IMG/VR virus record: IMGVR_UViG_3300042991_000201
Span: 1-64,000 of that record
DNA from: a virus
Direction: 5' to 3' (one strand)
DNA length: 64,000 nt
Shown here: positions 8,163 through 16,200 of the stretch, piece after piece
Position numbering within the stretch: the stretch's first letter is position 1
How the letters are laid out: every line of letters starts with the position of its first letter
The notes under the pieces: generated by a model
Seen by the model: the letters and a program-made list of their open reading frames with translations, nothing else
Database searches by the model: none
What the model was told of the DNA's origin: nothing
Position numbers and translations under genes: made by a program

Positions 8163-8705
8163 TTAGAATACAACAAGAGCAAGTATCATGCCCAGAGTTA
8201 TGACCCCCGTCAGTGACGTAACTTTCACAGTATAATCCTGATCTGGTTCCAACTCTATAAATCCACCAACTTCAGCAGAAGCTGCTGCCTTGTAGGCTCC
8301 TTGCACCACCCCTGCCAAATATCTTGATGGGGCTGCAATGCCTCCAATGATAGTGGTAAGGGGTACTACGTTTGATACCCCAACTTTCAAATCTGTGAGG
8401 CCACTCGCTTGATTTTTGAAGCGTCTATTGGTATTCCACTCGGTAGTGGGGGTGCCTCCTGTATATGTTCCACCTTCAATGAGAGTTATGTTTCCATCTT
8501 CTCCTACCCTATCCAGCGTTGTATATGTATAGTATACTCCATGAGGGGAAGCGGGGGTATGAAAATGTAATGTAGAATATATTCCTGCCGCAGATAAAAC
8601 ATGCTTATTGAATCCTATTCGGTAGATTCTACCATTCATAACCTCCAATTCGTCTAAGCGGATATTGTTGATACGAGTAAATACACTATTGATAACAGGA
8701 TTCAT
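8163..8705 (-). CDS. Putative virion/tail-associated protein
   Basis: 180 residues, last gene of the leftward late operon; start with AGGGGGTGTGGT upstream. Rich in Thr/Gly/Val short strands (ITLIEGGTYTGGTPTTEW), typical of beta-structured virion or receptor-binding accessories, with a hydrophobic C-terminal 15 residues that could be a membrane span. No family recognised. It follows a similar small structural-looking gene (8718-9056). Confidence 0.6.
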   Translation of the reverse strand: MNPVINSVFTRINNIRLDELEVMNGRIYRIGFNKHVLSAAGIYSTLHFHTPASPHGVYYTYTTLDRVGEDGNITLIEGGTYTGGTPTTEWNTNRRFKNQASGLTDLKVGVSNVVPLTTIIGGIAAPSRYLAGVVQGAYKAAASAEVGGFIELEPDQDYTVKVTSLTGVITLGMILALVVF

Positions 8706-8717
8706 ACCACACCCCCT

Positions 8718-9056
8718 TTAGGAAGCATATAAAGTCTTTACCGTTACTCCAATGGTTACATCTCCTGTTAGTCTCTTGCATTTGAAAGCTGTGACACCGG
8801 GATTAACTTCTGCTATACCATCCCAAGAATACCACACAGCATTCTCGGTTTCTATATCTGTATAAGAAGAGGCAGTGAAATCCAATTTACCATCACCCAC
8901 CATAAACATTACAATATTGCCAATAGGCTGTAGGGGTAATAGATATGGGGTGGTGTAGTCTGTTCCAGACGTAGCAACAAATTTAGTGTGGAATACCCCA
9001 CCACTGTCTGTGTCATCTCGCGCAATCAGTTCCATTTGTAAAGGGGTTACTGCCAT
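8718..9056 (-). CDS. Putative structural protein
   Basis: 112 residues; AAGGAGG ten bases before the ATG. The sequence (FVATSGTDYTTPYLLPLQPIG...) alternates polar and aromatic residues like small beta-sandwich virion proteins. No family recognised. It lies between lysis-type genes and another beta-rich gene, consistent with a head decoration or fibre accessory, which is inference only. Confidence 0.6.
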   Translation of the reverse strand: MAVTPLQMELIARDDTDSGGVFHTKFVATSGTDYTTPYLLPLQPIGNIVMFMVGDGKLDFTASSYTDIETENAVWYSWDGIAEVNPGVTAFKCKRLTGDVTIGVTVKTLYAS

Positions 9057-9113
9057 AATGATGCCTCCTTATTTAGCGGAGATCGTCGTGCTATCTCGTG
9101 AGTTAATCTGGTA

Positions 9114-9200
9114 CTAGTAGTCAATTACTCCAACAGCCGCATCGAAATTTTCATCTTTCCATTGTGCGTCCGGCGTATATCTGTAGATGGTTTGATTCAT
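9114..9200 (-). CDS. 28-residue small protein
   Basis: A short frame starting ATG-AAT-CAA just after the stop of the signal-peptide gene, with GGAGGGG six bases upstream. The strong ribosome site and tight fit between neighbours support expression. It begins MNQTIYRYTPDAQWKDENF; no function recognised. Confidence 0.5.
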   Translation of the reverse strand: MNQTIYRYTPDAQWKDENFDAAVGVIDY

Positions 9201-9647
9201 CTATGCCCCTCCATTCGCTAGTATATATAGGGTCTCTCCAGTAACAATCACTCCAAGAACAAGCACAGTGATTTCATAAACTTTCAACCAGAATGATAAT
9301 CTCTGAAATTCCTTCAATAACGTCGTGTAGCTCTGTTCCTGCTCCCGTAAGGTCTGTTCCGATAGTCCCAAGAGTCGCTTTGATTCGATCAAGTTCTGCT
9401 CTATGAGCGATACTCTCTTTAAGTATATCTGCTCGGAGTCTTGCAACTGTTTTTCCAAGTTCTGTATTGAGGTTTGTAAGTCCATTATTGTATTCTTGGA
9501 GGACTCTATTTGCATCAATACTTGCGTCAAGTTCTCTTGATATTGTGTCAATCGATTTACGATAATTTCTTTGGCCGATTGCCCATGTGACAGCACTGGC
9601 ACAAAGAGAACCAAGTATAAAAGACACAATAATCGCTTTCCACACAT
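9201..9647 (-). CDS. Spanin-like protein with signal peptide, coiled coil and C-terminal membrane span
   Basis: 148 residues. Residues 1-23 are a signal sequence (LLCLLYLVLFVPVLSHGQ), 30-110 are coiled coil, and 117-140 are a membrane span (YEITVLVLGVIVTGETLYIL). Its first 374 bases are also coding in another frame (9274-9666). The topology, an exported N-terminus with a periplasmic coil and a C-terminal inner-membrane anchor, resembles a unimolecular spanin, but no lipobox Cys follows the hydrophobic stretch. It lies directly after the holin-like gene. Function inferred from position and topology. Confidence 0.6.
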   Translation of the reverse strand: MCGKRLLCLLYLVLFVPVLSHGQSAKEIIVNRLTQYQENLTQVLMQIESSKNTIMDLQTSIQNLEKQLQDSEQIYLKRVSLIEQNLIESKRLLGLSEQTLREQEQSYTTLLKEFQRLSFWLKVYEITVLVLGVIVTGETLYILANGGA

Positions 9648-9666
9648 CGCTACTCTTTTCGGCCAT
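9274..9666 (-). CDS. i-spanin (Rz)-like protein
   Basis: 130 residues: an N-terminal membrane anchor (residues 10-29, AIIVSFILGSLCASAVTWAI) followed by a periplasmic coiled coil, the layout of Rz inner-membrane spanins. It starts inside the last codons of the holin-like gene (17-bp overlap) and is overlapped for 374 bp by the signal-peptide gene 9201-9647. Spanins fuse inner and outer membranes at the end of lysis, so this implies a diderm host. Family by topology and neighbourhood, not by sequence match. Confidence 0.65.
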   Translation of the reverse strand: MAEKSSDVWKAIIVSFILGSLCASAVTWAIGQRNYRKSIDTISRELDASIDANRVLQEYNNGLTNLNTELGKTVARLRADILKESIAHRAELDRIKATLGTIGTDLTGAGTELHDVIEGISEIIILVESL

Positions 9667-9865
9667 TCTTTAGCTCTGATATTTTGTCCATCATAATAGA
9701 CAGATAGATTGGACTAAAAGCACCCGCAATAGTAACGCCAGACAGGATTATATCTGCCATAGGAATTCCATTTTTTGACAAGAAGGCATAGGAAGTCCAT
9801 CCCGCTACCCATAGGGCCATGACAATCTGCCCAAACAGTGAAATTCGTTTTGCTTTATTTGCCAT
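9650..9865 (-). CDS. Holin-like membrane protein
   Basis: 71 residues from the ATG at 9865, which has GAGGAG seven bases upstream; a longer frame to 9916 lacks such a site. Two hydrophobic spans (IVMALWVAGWTSYAF near 11-25 and ADIILSGVTIAGAFSPIYLSI near 33-53) and a charged tail (DKISELKNGRKE) give a class II holin layout. It sits directly before the two spanin-like genes. Holins permeabilise the inner membrane to release the endolysin. Confidence 0.65.
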   Translation of the reverse strand: MANKAKRISLFGQIVMALWVAGWTSYAFLSKNGIPMADIILSGVTIAGAFSPIYLSIMMDKISELKNGRKE

Positions 9866-9977
9866 ACATAATCTCCTCAGCGTTAGGTGTATTTGCAAAT
9901 GCCCCAAAGTATTCATCTAACCAGTGCACATCCTGTGCACCTATACCTACTTGCAATCCATTTAATTCAATCTTCAT
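9855..9977 (-). CDS. 40-residue small protein
   Basis: Starts MKIELNGLQVGIGAQDVHWL with GGGGAGG nine bases upstream, and overlaps both the phosphoesterase gene (11 bp) and the holin-like gene (11 bp). The chained overlaps are typical of real phage genes. No function recognised. Confidence 0.55.
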   Translation of the reverse strand: MKIELNGLQVGIGAQDVHWLDEYFGAFANTPNAEEIMYGK

Positions 9978-10938
9978 AGTGAATATCCTCCCCTAGTGTA
10001 TAGAATGTAGGTTGAAATTTAAGTATTCTTCCATTACGAACAGTCATCTTAATAATCCAAAAGCCTGTATAAGCATCCATACGTCTACCTCTCATAAATC
10101 CTGTTTGTTTCTGTATACACCCCCCTGCAACTACATAGGAACCCTTATACTTAAAAGATATGGCTTTATGGTCATGTGCCGTTATCAATATACTAGGTCG
10201 ATCTGATATAGGTATTGAATCTAAGATTCTCTGTCCTCTATGAGATAATGCCGCACTCGCCCCAGCATCCGTACCATGGAATAATGTTATTTTAATATCA
10301 TTTACTACGATAGACCCATCGTTAGTACCTAGATATCTTAAATTGCCTACAGCATTGCACACCTCTTCTACTATATCAACTCCCATGCCTATTTTAGTAT
10401 TAAAGGATTCATCGTGATTTCCATTTATAACATACATAGGCAGTGGGCATTGTTTGAATATGCGGATAGCCTCATCTCTCTGTGCTTTATACCCAATAGA
10501 TGACAACTCATATACATGAGAGGGTCTATTCATCATACCTTCTACAACGTCACCAGCATGAACTACAAATGAACAGTTCTCAGTTTGAAACTCCCTAAAA
10601 GCTGATAAAATATCTTGAGGGTCAGTATCAATACTACCTATGTGGGTATCTGCTAATACGCCAAATGTAATGGTCTCCCCCGCATACGATACATCCGGGA
10701 CTTGCTTAGTTACAGGAGTTATTCTACTTGAAGATATAATCCCTTTCAACTCACTGTCTGTAAATCTCTTCTTGAGTGCTAGATATATTAAAGCCCCTTC
10801 TCCATAAATCTCTTTGTACTTTCTGCGATACCTTTCCAGTGTAGATATAGGTAATCCATATACTTCTGATGCTCGGGTATCCCCATGAGTCAGTGCATAG
10901 TCTATTACTTCAGTTACTCTTTCTTTACCAACTGGCAT
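9967..10938 (-). CDS. Metallophosphoesterase with N-terminal helix-turn-helix-like region
   Basis: 323 residues. The first 45 residues look like a small HTH (EVYGLPISTLERYRRKY). The catalytic domain has VLADTHIGS near 93, HAGDVVEG near 127, INGNHDES near 171, LFHGTD near 220 and TAHDHKA near 250, all the metal ligands of a calcineurin-like phosphoesterase. It is a second such enzyme in the window, separate from the SbcD-like one and placed among late genes. Possible roles are a DNA endonuclease used in packaging or host DNA turnover, or a phosphatase. The DNA-binding-like N-terminus favours a nucleic acid substrate. Confidence 0.8.
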   Translation of the reverse strand: MPVGKERVTEVIDYALTHGDTRASEVYGLPISTLERYRRKYKEIYGEGALIYLALKKRFTDSELKGIISSSRITPVTKQVPDVSYAGETITFGVLADTHIGSIDTDPQDILSAFREFQTENCSFVVHAGDVVEGMMNRPSHVYELSSIGYKAQRDEAIRIFKQCPLPMYVINGNHDESFNTKIGMGVDIVEEVCNAVGNLRYLGTNDGSIVVNDIKITLFHGTDAGASAALSHRGQRILDSIPISDRPSILITAHDHKAISFKYKGSYVVAGGCIQKQTGFMRGRRMDAYTGFWIIKMTVRNGRILKFQPTFYTLGEDIHYED

Positions 10939-10957
10939 CGTACAAACCCCTTGATGT

Positions 10958-10984
10958 AAAAAATAGACAGAGCTATATGCTCTG
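10958..10984 (-). terminator. Intrinsic terminator abutting a promoter
   Basis: On the minus strand the stem CAGAGC / GCTCTG with a 5-base loop is followed by TCTATTTTTT. It ends transcription from the late genes upstream. The promoter at 10990-11017 would start transcription at about the first base of this hairpin, so its transcripts would be subject to it as well. Confidence 0.65.
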
Positions 10985-10989
10985 CCTCT

Positions 10990-11017
10990 ATTATATAATA
11001 CCTACCTTATATGTCAA
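10990..11017 (-). promoter_or_regulatory. Sigma70-like promoter for the phosphoesterase/lysis genes
   Basis: Minus strand TTGACA (11017-11012), 16-bp spacer, TATAAT (10995-10990): both boxes are perfect consensus. It lies between the gene ending at 11024 and the phosphoesterase start at 10938. Confidence 0.75.
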
Positions 11018-11023
11018 GTGTCC

Positions 11024-11362
11024 CTAGATTGGGTCACGTACTGTATCCCTACAACTGAAAGAAGCCTCTTCTCTATACGGTAGTCCTGTTCCGTATGTAC
11101 CTGTATACGTTCCTTCTACGGTAAATACTCTTCTACCTTTATCATTTGCGAATAACAAGTCATCTCCGCTCATTACAAACGAATATAAGGTTCCAGTTAT
11201 GGTTACTGCAATCCTGTCTCGTGCATTGATGACAAGTCCTTTGGTGTCTGTTAAACTCCATACACACGTTGTCGGTATAAATGCAGTTCCATTTAGATCA
11301 AGGAAATTAACTATGATGACGAAGGTGCTTCCTTCATTCGGCGATTCTGATAATACGGTCAT
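11024..11362 (-). CDS. Putative virion protein with Ig-like features
   Basis: 112 residues of alternating strands (VWSLTDTKGLVINARDRIAVTITGTLYSFVMSGDDL), resembling small immunoglobulin-like or capsid/tail decoration domains. ATG overlaps the stop of the small gene upstream (ATGA). No named family; structural role inferred from composition and the late operon. Confidence 0.6.
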   Translation of the reverse strand: MTVLSESPNEGSTFVIIVNFLDLNGTAFIPTTCVWSLTDTKGLVINARDRIAVTITGTLYSFVMSGDDLLFANDKGRRVFTVEGTYTGTYGTGLPYREEASFSCRDTVRDPI

Positions 11363-11493
11363 GCCTCCCCCTTAATAGATGTAGTATATGTCTTGGCAGT
11401 CAACCCTATTCTGTGGGTACTGCCTAGCATACTTATAGCTGACTTCTTTGCAGAAACCAATAAATTGAATACTCGTGATATGATAGTAGTCAT
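11359..11493 (-). CDS. 44-residue basic small protein
   Basis: Begins MTTIISRVFNLLVSAKKSA with AGAGGA six bases upstream and ends in an ATGA overlap with the next gene. Short amphipathic, basic N-terminus; no function recognised. Confidence 0.5.
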   Translation of the reverse strand: MTTIISRVFNLLVSAKKSAISMLGSTHRIGLTAKTYTTSIKGEA

Positions 11494-11525
11494 TTATGTC
11501 CTCTTTTCTTTCATGCAGTTCATCT

Positions 11526-11930
11526 CTATACTTTCCAGAATATTCTTTTAGAGACTAACCGTCCCGTTCTAACCGTCTTTGAATCCCCGTAAGGATCATA
11601 CTCTACTTTACCAGTACCATCTCCACATACAAAATGCCCTATTGTAGACCGCCCTTCTGTATATTCAAAACGAAGAATCTCATATTCATCTTTTTTGGTG
11701 ATATATGTATTAAGTCCTTTTGCCATTGCCCACTTTGTACCTGTCATCATCTCCATGAGTTTGACTGGCTCTTTCACGTAGCAATCAGCCTCTATATACC
11801 CCAATTCAAGTGCTTGCCTATATACGTCGAGAGCATCTACATTCTTACGTGTCACCTTCTCTGCAAGATATACAAGACTGAATATATAGCAACCGTCCTT
11901 GCCCATTATTTCTGCTATTTTCTGATACAT
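11526..11930 (-). CDS. DUF261-like / C39-like cysteine peptidase-fold protein
   Basis: 134 residues. Residues 12-24 (KDGCYIFSLVYLA) place a Cys at the start of a helix as in papain/C39-like folds; GHFVCGDG near 97 supplies a candidate His and EYDPYGDS near 108 a candidate Asp. Small phage proteins of this kind are found near lysis genes. Sitting two genes from the holin/spanin cluster, it is one candidate for a murein peptidase (endolysin). Its start overlaps the upstream gene by 16 bp. Catalysis is inferred from residue placement only. Confidence 0.4.
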   Translation of the reverse strand: MYQKIAEIMGKDGCYIFSLVYLAEKVTRKNVDALDVYRQALELGYIEADCYVKEPVKLMEMMTGTKWAMAKGLNTYITKKDEYEILRFEYTEGRSTIGHFVCGDGTGKVEYDPYGDSKTVRTGRLVSKRIFWKV

Positions 11931-12661
11931 GAGTCCTCCTTACCGAGTGTATACTTTATATATGCGCTATAGTCTTTTTCCATGGCATCTAAATCTGCAT
12001 ATGTAGTACGTGCCAGCTTGAAGGCTCTGTTGAAGATGGTATTAACAGATTCTTCTAATATTGGCATATTCTCTTTGTGGATGGCATATAATTCTGGACG
12101 GGTCACGAGCCTTCCTCTCCAATACACGTTTAGTCCTTCAGTCACTTTCTGCATTACTACGCCACATTTCTTGTCTATGTATGCAATCTGTTCTTCCATA
12201 GATAACTCTGCATAGTGATTTGCTTTGAACGCGGTACGCACATACGATTTTATCTCCACAGCAATAGCCATAAGGGTAACTGTATATGCAGTATATTCTG
12301 GATGCTGAACGTATGAATCCACACCCTCTAATTTTTTACTAAGGATAGACAGGAAAAGATATTTCATAGTACCCTGTATCTCTTCTGCTGTCTCTTCGTA
12401 GAATCTCATCTGCTCTTCAAGAAGGATGTTTTTTCGCTCTTGTCGAGATTCAATATACTCTGTGGTACGGTATATCAGCTCCACGATATCTCCAGCGTAG
12501 GGGCATTTTGCGTGTGGTGAAACTTTTGGTAATGAAGATTTGCCTATAAGGATACCGGCCTTTGACAAAGACAGATATCCAACACGCCATATGATAACAA
12601 TAAGCGCCATAGATATGACCGAGATAGAAGCGAAACCCCAAGGGGTAGCAAGCATTTCCAT
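11915..12661 (-). CDS. Membrane-anchored hypothetical protein
   Basis: 248 residues; AAGGAG eight bases before the ATG. One N-terminal span (residues 10-30, FASISVISMALIVIIWRVGYLSL), then a long helical, charged region (about 55-240) with coiled-coil character. No family recognised. Position between tail and lysis genes suggests a membrane-associated late function, for example a lysis accessory. Confidence 0.65.
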   Translation of the reverse strand: MEMLATPWGFASISVISMALIVIIWRVGYLSLSKAGILIGKSSLPKVSPHAKCPYAGDIVELIYRTTEYIESRQERKNILLEEQMRFYEETAEEIQGTMKYLFLSILSKKLEGVDSYVQHPEYTAYTVTLMAIAVEIKSYVRTAFKANHYAELSMEEQIAYIDKKCGVVMQKVTEGLNVYWRGRLVTRPELYAIHKENMPILEESVNTIFNRAFKLARTTYADLDAMEKDYSAYIKYTLGKEDSCIRK

Positions 12662-12680
12662 TATGACAACTCCTTATGCC

Positions 12681-12908
12681 TCAGATTCTATAGATTTTTT
12701 GTGCTTCATGCAATTCCGAGATCCTGTCCCTTGACTGCTGTCTTGCCAGTATGACATCCTCCGGCACCGCCTTGCCCGTCTCCGCCTTTCTCACCGCATA
12801 CCAGTCGGTCGATGAGAGATATGCAGTCAGGGTGGCAATCTCGGTCAGCTTGTCGGCTTCAAGCTTTTCAGTATCCAGCGTGGCTTGCGTCTTCCCAGTC
12901 AAAAGCAT
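12681..12908 (-). CDS. Small tail-region protein
   Basis: 75 residues, helical, with LTAYLSSTDWYAVRKAETGKA, a stretch typical of small proteins encoded after phage tail fibres (XkdW/tail fibre assembly type). GGAGGGG eight bases before the ATG. Base composition is more GC-rich than the rest of the window, matching the neighbouring 3' part of the tail-tip gene. Role not shown. Confidence 0.6.
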   Translation of the reverse strand: MLLTGKTQATLDTEKLEADKLTEIATLTAYLSSTDWYAVRKAETGKAVPEDVILARQQSRDRISELHEAQKIYRI

Positions 12909-13217
12909 TTAATCATCCCCTCCAAAAATCATTCCACCTACGCTATTGTTATAGTACTCGGGGTTTACATCCCAGTATTCGGTGGTGTCCCAGCCCGTGC
13001 AGGAACCAGAATAATATCTCCGCACCGTAACAAACAATTCGCCATTCTCACGGTGCGCTTCAAGGATTACACCTTCCGTCTGTTCATTTATTTCTGGCCA
13101 TGTTACTGATGCAAGGTCGAACTCGTAATCTTCGCCGTCGATACGGAGCGTGTTCTCTCCGGTTGCTTCGATGAGGGTATCTTTGGTGTCATGCACTGGT
13201 CTGTACTTCAGTTTCAT
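12909..13217 (-). CDS. Hypothetical tail-region protein
   Basis: 102 residues following the tail-tip gene, start with AAAGGAG. Beta-rich and acidic (ENTLRIDGEDYEFDLASVTW), ending in a Gly/Asp tail. Belongs to the GC-richer module 12.7-14.9 kb, so it was probably acquired with the receptor-binding end of the tail-tip protein. No family recognised. Confidence 0.6.
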   Translation of the reverse strand: MKLKYRPVHDTKDTLIEATGENTLRIDGEDYEFDLASVTWPEINEQTEGVILEAHRENGELFVTVRRYYSGSCTGWDTTEYWDVNPEYYNNSVGGMIFGGDD

Positions 13218-13230
13218 TGTTTCTCCTTTA

Positions 13231-16200
13231 TTACTTCCAGCGGCCTATTACGTGGATATATGCGGCCTGTGCATATTGACTACGGTATACTAACGTGTAC
13301 CCATTCACCTGCATCCAGACATCAAAATAACCCCCTGTCCCATTACTCGGAACCTGGGATTTACCTATCCCTATACTGTTGTCCGAAACGCCATAGCTCC
13401 CATCAAATATGAAGGTCACAGGTAATGTCACGGCTGTTGAAACCCCTCCGCCAACGCAAGCGTTGATGGTTTTCCAGCACTCCATCGTCCCGTCGCTGTA
13501 CTTTATCCATGAGCCGTTGGTGTTCGAGCCTGATTCGATGATCCCCGCGCCGATCTGGGCATAGCGCTGGAGGACTGCTAATCTTATGCTGTATACGACC
13601 CCTGCGATTTTTAGGTATACAATCGCTATTTCGCCATTGGTGGTTTGCACGGCATTAGGCTGGGCATTAACATCAGACGCGTCGATTGTGTTGTATGTAG
13701 ACTTCTCGGCCCCCGTGTAGTCTACCCACCCCAAATCGCCCGTAGAGTCGTGGTTGAAGTAGATCTGTATATTATCGCTAACATCAACGGTCACGCATGG
13801 TTGATTTATGTAATACGACGTTTCTACGCTTGGCCCGTAAAACCCAGAACTCCCGATATCCATATATATTTTTATAGTCGCTAATTTGGCATTGGAATTC
13901 TTATATGCCATGACAAAATGATTGTCGTGTAGATGTGCAAACGATATTGACGCACTCATGGTTGATGTTCCCACAGTCATCACATCAGCGATAGGTGTGG
14001 CGTCCCAATTATCTGCAACAAAATGATTGTACTGGTTTATTTTTAATTTTTTATTAGCACCATCAATATACTCCCACATTGCGAATAATCTGTTATCGGG
14101 AGTTTCAAATAGCGCGACGTTTTCATCGTTCGCTATGATTGAAGCAACTTTTTGCCTGCTGGTATACCCGGAGCCGTCCCACTTCGTGGATATGATAGCT
14201 GTGCCATACGTTGGGTCTGAAACAACCTCATACACCAACATCCTGTCGCCATTATTTCGCGAGAAATATTTCGGACAGTGCCCTTGCGCCATGGGCGATC
14301 CAAGAGTGTCTATCGTCACCGTACTCCCGGTTGCGCTACGATACTCCAGCAATTTATTACTAAGACTGTACGCAATTAAAAAGCTACCATCGTTCAAAAA
14401 TATTATGGCCGGGTGAGGATGAGGGCCCGCCCCGGTTGCCAGAATGATTGATAGTTCCGGCGACAGATCACACTTAGCCAGATGATCTCCGTCGTATAGT
14501 ATCGCGCCTACCCCAAGCCGTCCGATTCGAGCGCGTAACTGCTCATTAGAAGCGGGAACAGTATCAGGAATATCAACCCAGTCAATTTTCTCGTCATGGA
14601 GCCGCACCGCGCGTTTCTGGACGCCAGAGCCTGTCTCATATTGTATCCTTCCACCGTTAGGGACAACAATGGATTGAGCGAATAGCTCATTGACAAAAGC
14701 CGTAACTACGCCAAGAGTCTGAAATAAAGTAGCGATCCCGTAATCAGCCGCAACACCATAACTATTACTCTCGGCCCATGCCACATCCGTAAGTGCCTCA
14801 ACAAATTTAGCTTGTATTGATGTGCTTGAAGCTGTAGTTATTCTCTCGTATGTCCAATCATTGTTCCACCAAACTCCCCGTTGTGGGGCAGTATCATCAG
14901 TGTGATATACTGTCCACCAATCACCCAAATTTGGGGAAGCAGGGTGAGCATGATCGTACCGACCTTTGTATGATGGTGCGGTACTTGCAGTCACCCCGCC
15001 AGTGGTTATAAGTTTAGATACTCTTCTCAAAGCAATCCTATCTGCAAATCCCGCCCTACTTGCCGTGAATTGTACTGACCCCGTTAAAGTTGCATCACTA
15101 GCAAAGGCAGATACCGTCCACCTGTTAGCAAATTCTCCAGTACCGAATGAACCAGATATCCCATTCACACTTACAGTAATACTCCATCCGGGAGTATCAT
15201 CAACCCCATCACGTAATATAGACACATCAAAATACGCATTGGTCAATATAGGGCTTGATCCATCGACATTAGCGGATACATTGATATCACTCTGGGCAAC
15301 CGATATTGCTATCACTTCAGGCACAGGTGCAACAGGGTTAGCACTAAAGGTTTGGGCGGTTAGGGTACCCATATCTTCGCTGTATGCACGAACACGGTAT
15401 CTATATTGTTCTGTGGACTCATTCCAAGCCTTCTCAGTTACAATGCTCACTTGATCAGTACCATCACCAAGTAGCACCCTAACAAATTCTCCGACAGGTC
15501 GATTCTCTTCACTGATAAAACCATATTGGGTAGAGTTTATGAGATGTTGTGCGGCAAGTTTAATAGCAAGGACATCTGCTATAGTCTTAGAAAATATAAA
15601 TGTACTTACATACTTATCCAAGTCCTCTGCGGTTGTCACATTCTTTACTATGGCTTTACGCTCTGCTGTCTTATAGAGGACTTTACCGTAGACGTTAAGA
15701 TAATATAAACTTAGATATCCTGCTGTAGGATTATTGACTACCAGCTCTGCCCTACGATTCTCAAATACCGATTTAGTCAACGTAAGTCCTGCATCCCCAC
15801 GCCAATCCACACGATGTTCGGATGTAGCAACTATGGCGGAGAAATCGGAAGAAAACGCTTTGTAATTATAATCGAGTTTGTCAACTATAGCTTTATTTGT
15901 CCAATACTTTACGGCATTGTCATCATATTCTTGATATACGATCTGATTCAGTCCCGTAGTTTCGTCAATTACATTTGTTTCTGGGGGGTATGAGAATCCA
16001 TTGGGGATCGGGTATCCTGCAAAACTACCATCACTTGCATAGGGCAATTCTCCGTCTCTATAGAGGAGCATTTCATTATTGCCTTCTGTGGTTACTGCCG
16101 CACCTAACTCGTAATATATGACTTCAGCACCATCATACGATTTTAGTGTATCCCCAATATCTATCTGCTGGATTATGTTTGTCTCATTAAATTCAAAGGT

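Noticed and set aside
14027-15454. Plus-strand open frames within the tail-tip gene
   Set aside because: Antisense shadows of a well-supported 1198-codon gene.
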